64,000 nucleotides of DNA. Origin: Paenirhodobacter enshiensis (GTDB taxonomy: Bacteria; Pseudomonadota; Alphaproteobacteria; Rhodobacterales; Rhodobacteraceae). This document shows, piece by piece, positions 25,708-32,419 of the stretch. How positions within the stretch are numbered: position 1 is the stretch's first letter; each line of letters opens with the position of its first letter. Location of the stretch: the NCBI RefSeq assembly GCF_000740785.1, contig NZ_JFZB01000003.1, positions 1-64,000 on the forward strand. The letters run 5' to 3'. The position numbers and the translations under genes were made by a program. The notes beneath the pieces are model-generated. The model had not been told where the DNA came from, made no database searches, and saw nothing but the letters and a program-made list of their open reading frames with translations.

Positions 25708-26747
25708 GCCAGCAACTCGCGATAAAGCGCGACGAGCGCCGCGGCCTCGTCCTCGATGCGGAAGGTGGTTTCGGCGCGCGCCCGCGCCGCCCGTGCCGCG
25801 GCGGTGCGCCGTTCGGGATCGTCGAGGAACGGCACGCAGGCGGCGGTGAGGGCCGGAATGTCGCCCGGATCGACCAGCGCGCCGGTGTCGGGGGTCACGA
25901 TCTCCTCGAAAGCGCCGACGCGGGTCGCCACCACCGGCACGGCGCAGGCCATCGCCTCGATCGGGGTCAGCCCGAAGCCCTCCCAGCGTTGCGGCGCGAC
26001 GTAAAGGTCGAGCACGCGATACCAGTCGGCGATGCGGTCGACCGGCACTTCGGGCGGGAACAGGATGCGGGTTTCGAGGCCCGCCGCCGCCACCTTCGCC
26101 TTCAGCCCGGCCAGAAACTCGCCCTGCCCCTCGGTCGCGCGGCCCATCGCCAGCGCGGTGACGCCGGGGCGCGTGGGCAACAGCGCGATCATCGCATCGA
26201 CGAAGGCATCGGTGCCCTTCTGCGCCCGGATCCGCCCGTAACAGCCGACCAGCAGCCCCCCGACCGGCAGGCCGAGGCGGGCGCGCAGCGCGGCCCGGTC
26301 GGTCGCGGGCGCGAAGCCAACCGTGTCGATGCCGTGATGGATCACCCGGTTCGGCACCGTCAGATAGGAGGCCGTGCGCGCCGAGGTGGCGACCACCGCA
26401 TCCATCTGCCCGATCAGCCACTTGGTGTAGCCGGTATGGCGGCGCTGGCTGGCCGAGGTGAACATCAGTTTCAGCGGCATCCGCAGCCCGTGGCGCAGGA
26501 TCAGGCCAAGCAGCATCTCGGTGTTGCGCCGCGCGTGCCACACCCGCAGCCGCCGCGGCAGGAACGGCAGCCGCCACAGCGCGACATGCGGCAGATCGGC
26601 GGGCAGCCCCGGCCCGGTCGCGACGATGCCGATCATGTGCGCCTGCACCGGCACCAGCCGCGCGATGGTCGCCGTGACGCCGGACAGCCGCCGTTTCAGG
26701 TTCGGCGCGATGACTTCGATGGGGTCGGGCAAAGGAGCGTGTGTCAT
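25704..26747 (-). CDS. Family 4 glycosyltransferase
   Basis: A 347-residue GT-B enzyme. It has GCYGRIRAQKGTDAFVDAM near residue 184, the C-terminal donor-site signature WEGFGLTPIEAMACAVPVVAT near 265 with the EX7E spacing of GT4 enzymes, and VGAFEEIV after it. ATG 26747 is preceded by AAAGGAG. Translationally coupled to the GT29-like gene, so the two probably act on the same glycan. No membrane segments are evident. Confidence 0.88.
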   Translation of the reverse strand: MTHAPLPDPIEVIAPNLKRRLSGVTATIARLVPVQAHMIGIVATGPGLPADLPHVALWRLPFLPRRLRVWHARRNTEMLLGLILRHGLRMPLKLMFTSASQRRHTGYTKWLIGQMDAVVATSARTASYLTVPNRVIHHGIDTVGFAPATDRAALRARLGLPVGGLLVGCYGRIRAQKGTDAFVDAMIALLPTRPGVTALAMGRATEGQGEFLAGLKAKVAAAGLETRILFPPEVPVDRIADWYRVLDLYVAPQRWEGFGLTPIEAMACAVPVVATRVGAFEEIVTPDTGALVDPGDIPALTAACVPFLDDPERRTAAARAARARAETTFRIEDEAAALVALYRELLA

Positions 26748-26833
26748 GGCCCCCTGTCTAGTCGATGCGCCCCGGCTTGTCTTGTGCGAAGCGGCCCCGG
26801 GCGGGGTTGCGGCCGGACACCGGGCGCGGCACC

Positions 26834-27259
26834 ATGGCCGCCCCTGACCCTGCCCCGGAGCCTTCGATGGAGCTGACCCGCGCCCGCCTGCGCCTCTATT
26901 ATGGCACCCTGCCCTTCGGCCCCGGCAAGGCGGACCTGCTCGAGGCGATCCGCGACAGCGGCTCGATCTCGGCGGCGGGGCGCAGCATGGGGATGAGCTA
27001 CAAACGCGCCTGGTCGCTGGTCGAGGAGATGAACGCCGCCTTCGCCGAACCTCTGGTTGCAAGTGCGCGCGGCGGCGCCCATGGCGGCGGTGCCCGGCTG
27101 ACCCGGGCGGGCGAGGAGGTGCTGTCCGCCTATCGCACCATCCTCGTCAAGCTGATCGACCATTGCGCCCCGGAAATCGCCGCCATCGGCGCAAGGCTGC
27201 GCCCCGGAGGGGTGGCGGAACCGGACCGCCCCCCGGCCGACGCCGACACGCCGCAATGA
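26834..27259 (+). CDS. Single-domain ModE-like winged-helix regulator
   Basis: A 141-residue protein whose first about 115 residues match the DNA-binding domain of ModE: LLEAIRDSGSISAAGRSMGMSYKRAWSLVEEMN near residues 35-67. The two molybdate-binding (Mop/TOBE) domains of classic ModE are absent; the C-terminus is a short Pro/Asp-rich tail. It sits directly upstream of modABC on the same strand, with a ModE-type operator between them. How it senses molybdate without Mop domains is unclear. ATG 26834 is the best start; earlier in-frame starts lie inside the gap. Confidence 0.82.
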   Translation: MAAPDPAPEPSMELTRARLRLYYGTLPFGPGKADLLEAIRDSGSISAAGRSMGMSYKRAWSLVEEMNAAFAEPLVASARGGAHGGGARLTRAGEEVLSAYRTILVKLIDHCAPEIAAIGARLRPGGVAEPDRPPADADTPQ

Positions 27260-27334
27260 CCTGCCCGCCCGCGCGATCCCGGCCGCCGCCGTGTGCTTCC
27301 CGAGATTTCAGCTTGTCTCATGCCTCGCCTGACG

Positions 27335-27356
27335 GTTATGTCCGAGAAAACATAAC
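27335..27356. promoter_or_regulatory. ModE operator (Mo-box) upstream of modA
   Basis: GTTATGT and ACATAAC form a perfect 7-bp inverted repeat separated by 8 bases. GTTAT and ATAAC are 12 bases apart, the same spacing I recall for the E. coli modA operator, and the right half ACATAACG is identical to it. The site lies 19-40 bases before the modA ATG, where a repressor would block transcription. Confidence 0.8.
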
Positions 27357-27374
27357 GACTGCCGGAGATATCCC

Positions 27375-28124
27375 ATGCGCATCGCATCCATCGCCTTCGG
27401 GCTGGCCCTCGCCGTCGCGGGCCCCGCTTTCGCCGGCGACCCGGTGATTTTCGCCGCTGCGTCGATGAAGACCGCGCTCGACGAAATCTCGGCCGATTTC
27501 ACCGCCGAGACCGGCACGAAACCGGCGATTTCCTATGCCGGCTCGGGTGCTCTGGCCAAGCAGATCATCGCCGCCGCCCCGGCCGACATGTTCATCTCGG
27601 CTGCCGAGGACTGGATGGACAAGGTCGATCAGGCCGGCCTGCTCACCCCGGGCAGCCGCGCCGACATGCTGGGCAACACGCTGGTGCTGGTCGCGACGAA
27701 GGACGAGCCGGTCGATCTGACGACACTGCCCGCGAAGCTCGGCCCGAAGGATCATCTGGCGATGGCGATGGTGGATTCGGTCCCGGCCGGCCAGTATGGC
27801 AAGGCCGCGCTGAGCCACATGGGTCTGTGGGACAAGCTGGAACCCAGCGTCGCGCAGGCCGACAACGTGCGCGCGACCCTCGCCCTCGTCGCGACGGGCG
27901 AGGCACCCTATGGCATCGTCTACAAGACCGATGCCGTGGCCGAACCGAAGGTCCATGTCGTCGCCACCTTCCCCGCCGACAGCCATCCCGCGATCACCTA
28001 TCCCGTCGCGCTGATCAAGGACGGCCCGGCACCGGCGGAGGCGAAAGCCTTCTACGATTACCTCAAGACGCCCAAGGCCGTCGCCATCCTCGAAGCCCAG
28101 GGCTTCGAGGTGCTGACGAAGTGA
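27375..28124 (+). CDS. modA: Molybdate ABC transporter substrate-binding protein
   Basis: Periplasmic molybdate/tungstate-binding protein, 249 residues. Signal peptide about 1-20 (ending GPAFAG). Mature opening VIFAAASMKTALDEI with the ligand-binding Ser, then SYAGSGALAKQI near residue 56 and the DSVPAGQYGKAAL segment near 134, all typical of ModA. First gene of modABC, directly behind the Mo-box, so likely repressed when molybdate is plentiful. Confidence 0.96.
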   Translation: MRIASIAFGLALAVAGPAFAGDPVIFAAASMKTALDEISADFTAETGTKPAISYAGSGALAKQIIAAAPADMFISAAEDWMDKVDQAGLLTPGSRADMLGNTLVLVATKDEPVDLTTLPAKLGPKDHLAMAMVDSVPAGQYGKAALSHMGLWDKLEPSVAQADNVRATLALVATGEAPYGIVYKTDAVAEPKVHVVATFPADSHPAITYPVALIKDGPAPAEAKAFYDYLKTPKAVAILEAQGFEVLTK

Positions 28125-28128
28125 TCCG

Positions 28129-28848
28129 GTGACGGCGCTGACCTCCGCCCTCGGTCCGGTGCTGAGCGCCGAGGAATGGACGGCGGTCGTGCTGTCGCTG
28201 AAGGTCGCCACGGTCGCCGTGGCGGCCTCGCTGCCTTTGGGGATCTGGGTCGCGACGGTGCTGGCGCGCTCGCGCCTGCCGGGGCTGTGGCTGCTCAACG
28301 CGCTGGTGCATCTGCCGCTGATCCTGCCGCCGGTGGTGACGGGCTATGCGCTGTTGCTGACCTTCGGGCGGCGCGGCTGGGTCGGGCAGTTTCTGGACCA
28401 GTGGTTCGGCTTCACCTTCGCCTTCCAGTGGACCGGCGCGGCGCTCGCCGCCGCGGTGATGAGCTTCCCGCTGATGGTGCGCTCGATCCGGCTGGCGATC
28501 GAGGCGGTGGACCCGAAACTGGAACAGGCGGCCTCGACGCTCGGCGCGTCGCGGATCGCGGTGTTTCTCACCGTGACGCTGCCGCTGATCGCACCCGGTG
28601 TCATCGCCGGGATGATCGTCGCCTTCGCCAAGGCGATGGGCGAATTCGGCGCGACGATCACCTTCGTGTCGAACATTCCGGGCCGGACGCAGACCCTGCC
28701 CTCGGCGATCTACGCCTTTCTTCAGGTGCCGGGGGGCGAGGTGCAGGCGGCGCGGCTGGCCGGCGTCTCGGTCATCATCGCGGTCGGCGCGCTCGTCGCC
28801 TCCGAGGTCATCGCGCGCCGCGTGGCGAAACGGATCGGAGGACAGTGA
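28129..28848 (+). CDS. modB: Molybdate ABC transporter permease
   Basis: A 239-residue permease with about five helices. It has LPLILPPVVTGYALLL near residue 63, which is a ModB signature, and the EAA loop EQAASTLGASRIAVFLTVTLP near 130. The GTG start at 28129 lies 4 bp after the modA stop. Its stop overlaps the modC start by one base. Confidence 0.95.
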   Translation: MTALTSALGPVLSAEEWTAVVLSLKVATVAVAASLPLGIWVATVLARSRLPGLWLLNALVHLPLILPPVVTGYALLLTFGRRGWVGQFLDQWFGFTFAFQWTGAALAAAVMSFPLMVRSIRLAIEAVDPKLEQAASTLGASRIAVFLTVTLPLIAPGVIAGMIVAFAKAMGEFGATITFVSNIPGRTQTLPSAIYAFLQVPGGEVQAARLAGVSVIIAVGALVASEVIARRVAKRIGGQ

Positions 28849-29936
28849 TGCAACTGGAACTGAGCCTTCGCCACGATTTCGGCAGCTTCGACATCGACGT
28901 CGCCTTCACCGCGCCGAAGGGGGTGACGGCGCTGTTCGGCCCCTCGGGCGCGGGCAAGACCACGGTCATCGATGCCGTCGCCGGGCTGCTGAGGCCGCAG
29001 CACGGCAAGGTGGTGGCGAATGGCGATGTGCTGCTCGACACCGCCGCGGGGGTGTTCCTCGCCCCCAACCGGCGCCGCATCGGCTATGTCTTTCAGGAGC
29101 CGCGGCTGTTCCCGCATCTGTCGGTGCGCTCGAACCTGCTTTACGGCCAGCGCTTCGCGCCGCGCGCGGCGGAGGGGCAGGATTTCGACAAGGTGACCGC
29201 GATGCTCGGCATCGGGGCGCTGCTCGACCGTCGACCCGGCGCGCTGTCGGGGGGCGAGAAGGCACGCGTCTCCATCGGGCGGGCGCTGTTGTCGAAGCCG
29301 CGGCTGTTGCTGCTCGACGAGCCGCTCGCCGCCCTCGATGCCGCAAGGCGCGAAGAGATCCTGCCGTTCATCGAGCGGCTGCGCGACGCGGGCCTTCCGG
29401 TCCTTCTGGTCAGCCACTCGATCGGCGAGGTCGCGCGCCTCGCCCAGACCGTCGTGCTGCTGCGCAACGGCCGGGTCGTCGCGGCGGGGCCGGCGGCGAC
29501 ACTGTTCGCCGATCCCTCGCTCGCCGCGTCCCTCGGCGGGGCCGAGGCCGGCACCGTCATTCCCGCCCGCGTCGCCGGGACCGAGCCCGACGGGCTGATC
29601 CGCCTCGACACCGCGGGCGGGCCGGTCTTCGTGACCGACGCGCCCACCACCCCCGGCACCGCGCTGCGGCTGCGCATCCATGCCTCGGACGTGATCGTCT
29701 CGCGCACCCGGCCCGAGGGGCTGTCGGCCCTCAACATCCTCGCCGGCCATGTCCGCCGGATCGAGGCCGACCCCGACGGCCGCGCCTTCGTCGAAATCGC
29801 GATTGCCGAGGGTCAGTCGATCCTGTCGCGGCTGACGCAACGCTCTGTCGCCGCCCTCGGCCTCGCGCCCGGGGTGGCCTGTCATGCGATTCTCAAAACC
29901 GTGGCGCTGTCGCGCGACGATCTGGGTGCCGCCTGA
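28848..29936 (+). CDS. modC: Molybdate ABC transporter ATPase
   Basis: A 362-residue ATPase. Walker A GPSGAGKTT near residue 31, Q-loop VFQEPRLFPHL, signature LSGGEKARV near 130, Walker B LLLLDEPLAALD and switch SHSIGEV. The C-terminal part (about 290-360) is a Mop/TOBE domain, usual for ModC and able to bind oxyanion. Coupled to modB (TGATG). The mod operon ends here. Confidence 0.95.
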   Translation: MQLELSLRHDFGSFDIDVAFTAPKGVTALFGPSGAGKTTVIDAVAGLLRPQHGKVVANGDVLLDTAAGVFLAPNRRRIGYVFQEPRLFPHLSVRSNLLYGQRFAPRAAEGQDFDKVTAMLGIGALLDRRPGALSGGEKARVSIGRALLSKPRLLLLDEPLAALDAARREEILPFIERLRDAGLPVLLVSHSIGEVARLAQTVVLLRNGRVVAAGPAATLFADPSLAASLGGAEAGTVIPARVAGTEPDGLIRLDTAGGPVFVTDAPTTPGTALRLRIHASDVIVSRTRPEGLSALNILAGHVRRIEADPDGRAFVEIAIAEGQSILSRLTQRSVAALGLAPGVACHAILKTVALSRDDLGAA

Positions 29937-29950
29937 GCCGGCACGAAAAA

Positions 29951-29976
29951 GGCGCGGGGGAAACATCCCCCGCGCC
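29951..29976 (-). terminator. Rho-independent terminator of hsp20 (bidirectional with modC)
   Basis: GGCGCGGGGG (29951-29960), loop AAACAT and CCCCCGCGCC (29967-29976) make a perfect 10-bp stem. On the minus strand it is followed directly by TTTTT, a canonical terminator for the hsp20 gene that ends at 30003. It may also stop modC transcription, without a T-run. Confidence 0.88.
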
Positions 29977-30002
29977 CCGGTTCCTCACATCTCAGGCCGC
30001 GA

Positions 30003-30497
30003 TCAGGCGTTGACCGCCTCGGGTTCGACCGTCTCGGCGACCTGTTTGACGACAGGGGCGGCCTCAACCGTGGTGCCCGTCGCGATCTCGATCCGGCGCG
30101 GTTTCAGCGCCTCGGGCACCTCGCGGACGAGGTCGATATGCAGCATCCCGTCGGCATGGGACGCCCCGGTGACCTTCATGTGATCAGCGAGCGCGAAGCG
30201 GCGCTCGAAGGCGCGGGTAGCGATGCCGCGATGCAGGAAGGTCTTGTCCTCGGCTTCATCAGTCTTGCGGCCGGCGACGATCAGCGCGCCGTCGCGCAGC
30301 TCGACCGTCAGTTCATCCGAGCTGAACCCGGCCACGGCGACCGAGATCCGGTAACCGTTCTCGTCGATCTTCTCGATATTGTAAGGCGGATAGGTGGGCT
30401 GGGCCACATCGGTGGTCAGCACGCGGTCCATCAGGTCGGCAACGCGGTCGAAGCCGACGGTGGCGCGGTAAAGGGGCGAAAAATCAAACGTGCGCAT
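30003..30497 (-). CDS. Small heat shock protein, Hsp20/alpha-crystallin family (IbpA-like)
   Basis: ATP-independent holdase, 164 residues. The alpha-crystallin domain is about residues 33-125: YNIEKIDENGYRISVAVAGF at its start and FERRFALADHMKVTGA in the middle. An IxI anchor (RRIEI) follows at the C-terminus, then a short extra tail. Start ATG 30497 follows GGAGAGGA. The leader folds into a ROSE-like hairpin over this site, and a heat-shock-type promoter lies upstream, so expression is probably heat-controlled twice. Confidence 0.94.
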   Translation of the reverse strand: MRTFDFSPLYRATVGFDRVADLMDRVLTTDVAQPTYPPYNIEKIDENGYRISVAVAGFSSDELTVELRDGALIVAGRKTDEAEDKTFLHRGIATRAFERRFALADHMKVTGASHADGMLHIDLVREVPEALKPRRIEIATGTTVEAAPVVKQVAETVEPEAVNA

Positions 30498-30499
30498 AG

Positions 30500-30518
30500 C
30501 ATCCTCTCCAGAGCGATG
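30500..30518 (-). promoter_or_regulatory. ROSE-like RNA thermometer hairpin over the hsp20 ribosome site
   Basis: On the minus strand CATCGCTC-TGGA-GAGGATG folds into a stem of seven pairs with one bulged G. The anti-Shine-Dalgarno element UCGCU pairs with AGGA exactly as in ROSE elements (U-Y-G-C-U motif with an unpaired G). The hairpin ends 2 bases before the ATG. A second imperfect hairpin (CCCTGCCCG / CGGGAGGG) lies just upstream, also as in ROSE leaders. Confidence 0.75.
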
Positions 30519-30594
30519 ACTGTCACCCACCCTCCCGTCACGGGCAGGGCGGTCTGTCTTTTTCCCGGAACCCATCAGGCGTTCCGATGAGCGG

Positions 30595-30624
30595 AATCTG
30601 GGAAAGCCGCCCCGAGGTTTCAAG
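30595..30624 (-). promoter_or_regulatory. Candidate RpoH (sigma32) promoter of hsp20
   Basis: On the minus strand CTTGAA (complement of 30619-30624), a 16-base spacer and CCCAGATT (complement of 30595-30602). The -35 matches the heat-shock consensus fully and the -10 partly. It lies about 100 bases before the hsp20 ATG. Confidence 0.5.
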
Positions 30625-30636
30625 GCGTCCGGGGGC

Positions 30637-31410
30637 TCAGGGGCGCATGAATTTCGCACCGCCCGCGCCGGTCGGACGCTCGGCCGCCCCCGCGGCCAGC
30701 GCCGCGCGCAGCCCCGCCAGATCGGCCGGCAGCGCCGCGAGCGAGACCGGCTTGCCGTCCTGCATCGCCTTCGCCGACATCACCGCGACGATCTTCGGCT
30801 CGCCTCCGCGCATCGCCATCACCGGCGAGCCGGAGGCGCCGAAATCCGCCTTGCAGTCCATCAGCAAAACCCCGCGCTCGCGCACCAGAACGTCGCACAT
30901 CGACTGCAACGCCGGCACCTCGGCGTGGCCCTGCGCATAGGACACCACACCCACCGGGTCGCCGGGCCCCGGCGGGGTGTCGGCATCGACCGCGAGGGGA
31001 AGAAGGCTCGGCAACCGGATCGGCATCTCCAGCCCGATCAGCCCCAGATCGTGCGACATCTGCCCCACGCGGTCGCCCGTCGCCCCGGCATAGGCAGGAT
31101 CGACCGCGATCCGGCGCGCTCCGCGATAGGCCTCGGCCCGGCCATTGCGCCAGCCGGCGAGAAAGCTGACCTGCCCGGGGTCGACCGTCTTCCCCGTCGC
31201 CTTGTCGACCAGACAATGCGCCGCCGTCAGCACCAGATCGGGCGCGATCAGCGCCCCGGTGCAAAAGCTCCCCCCCCCGAGGTCGAGCTTTCCGACCGCC
31301 TGCCAGCCCCGCCCCTCGGCCCCGGTCTGCATCAGCTGCGGCACGCTCTGCGCCGGCGCGGCGGCTGGCGACAGGGCCAGAAGAACAGTCAGGACAATCG
31401 GGCGCAGCAT
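30637..31410 (-). CDS. Secreted trypsin-like serine protease
   Basis: A 257-residue S1-type protease with a signal peptide (about 1-22, ending AAAPAQS). The catalytic triad is visible: His in LTAAHC near residue 67, Asp in SHDLGLIGLE near 120 and Ser in DFGASGSPVM near 190. The usual GDSGGP is altered to GASGSP, which keeps the serine but may change the oxyanion surroundings. Two Cys pairs are consistent with disulfides in the periplasm. No membrane anchor or PDZ domain. Confidence 0.85.
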   Translation of the reverse strand: MLRPIVLTVLLALSPAAAPAQSVPQLMQTGAEGRGWQAVGKLDLGGGSFCTGALIAPDLVLTAAHCLVDKATGKTVDPGQVSFLAGWRNGRAEAYRGARRIAVDPAYAGATGDRVGQMSHDLGLIGLEMPIRLPSLLPLAVDADTPPGPGDPVGVVSYAQGHAEVPALQSMCDVLVRERGVLLMDCKADFGASGSPVMAMRGGEPKIVAVMSAKAMQDGKPVSLAALPADLAGLRAALAAGAAERPTGAGGAKFMRP

Positions 31411-31558
31411 CGGCGGAACTCCGTCAGGCAAGGCCCGCAGCATAGGCCGTCCCGCCCCCCGACAAAAGAGCGGGCACGGGAGGACCGGCACTCTGGCCTC
31501 TGCCCGGCGCGGCGGCTAGACTCGGGGGCACATCCTCCGACCCGACCGAAAGACCGAC

Positions 31559-32257
31559 ATGCCCCAGCTTCACCTCGGCCCCCTCGGCCCCGCAGATCTC
31601 GCCGCCCTTGTCCTCCTGGTCGCCTGCTGGCTCGGCATCGGCTGGCTGACCGAACATCCGCCCGCGCACCGTCCCTCGGTCGGCAAGCTGATGGAGGGCT
31701 ACCGGCGCGAATGGATGCGCCAGCTCGTCACCCGCACACCGCGGCTGTTCGATTCCTCGATGGTCGACGGGCTGCGGCAATCGACGACCTTCTTCGCCTC
31801 GACCGCGCTGATCGCCATCGGCGGCGGGCTGGCGCTTCTGGGCAACCCCGAGCAGCTCAGCGGCATGGCGCAGGAATTCCGCCTGACCGAGGGGCCACGC
31901 CTGCTTTGGGAAACCCGCATCCTCACCGCCACCCTGTTCGGTGCCAATGCCTTCCTGAAATTCGTCTGGTCGCACCGGCTGTTCAGCTATGCCGCGATCG
32001 CGATGGCGGCGGTGCCGAACGACGTCAAGGATCCGCTGGTCTACCCCCGTGCCGAACAGGCCGCCCAGCTCAACATCAATGCCGCCAAAAGCTTCAACCG
32101 CGGGCTGCGCTCGGTCTATTTCGCACTTGCCACGCTTGCCTGGCTGCTCGGTCCCTGGGCACTGATCGCGGCGACGCTCTATACCACCGCGATGCTGTGG
32201 CGGCGCGACTTCGCTTCCTTCGCGCGCCGCGCCCTGCTCGCCAATCCGCCGCACTGA
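31559..32257 (+). CDS. DUF599-family membrane protein
   Basis: A 232-residue inner-membrane protein with about four hydrophobic helices (about 13-30, 77-97, 118-140, 182-205). The central segment GLRQSTTFFASTALIAIGG near residue 70 and the YPRAEQAAQLNINAAKSFNRGLRS stretch near 160 (cited as a region) match the DUF599 family. No function is known. It is divergent from the protease gene and convergent with the amidotransferase-like gene, with repeat copy C between. Confidence 0.85.
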   Translation: MPQLHLGPLGPADLAALVLLVACWLGIGWLTEHPPAHRPSVGKLMEGYRREWMRQLVTRTPRLFDSSMVDGLRQSTTFFASTALIAIGGGLALLGNPEQLSGMAQEFRLTEGPRLLWETRILTATLFGANAFLKFVWSHRLFSYAAIAMAAVPNDVKDPLVYPRAEQAAQLNINAAKSFNRGLRSVYFALATLAWLLGPWALIAATLYTTAMLWRRDFASFARRALLANPPH

Positions 32258-32290
32258 AAAACGAAGGCGCAGGCAGGCCCCCGCTCCCAT

Positions 32291-32419
32291 CTTTCGATTC
32301 GCGACAAATATCCCGGGGGTGAGGGCCGTCAGGCCCGAGGGGGCAGAGCCCCCTCTCTTTAACCTTCCGGCGGGGCAGAGCCCCCTCTCTTTAACCTTTC
32401 TGCGGGGCAGAGCCCCCTC
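32291..32419 (+). repeat. Intergenic GC-rich repeat, copy C, with triplicated hairpin
   Basis: On this strand CTTTCGATTCG, AAATATCCCGGGGG and a GAGGGCC/GGCCC dyad are followed by three tandem units of GGGGCAGAGCCCCCT, each separated by a CTCTTTAACCTT(C/T)C-like spacer. It fills the gap between two convergent genes and lies directly after the 3' end of the minus-strand gene that follows. Confidence 0.88.

Noticed and set aside
32258-32419. Repeat copy C considered as an insertion sequence end
   Set aside because: No transposase, terminal inverted repeat or target-site duplication is associated with it or with the other copies.
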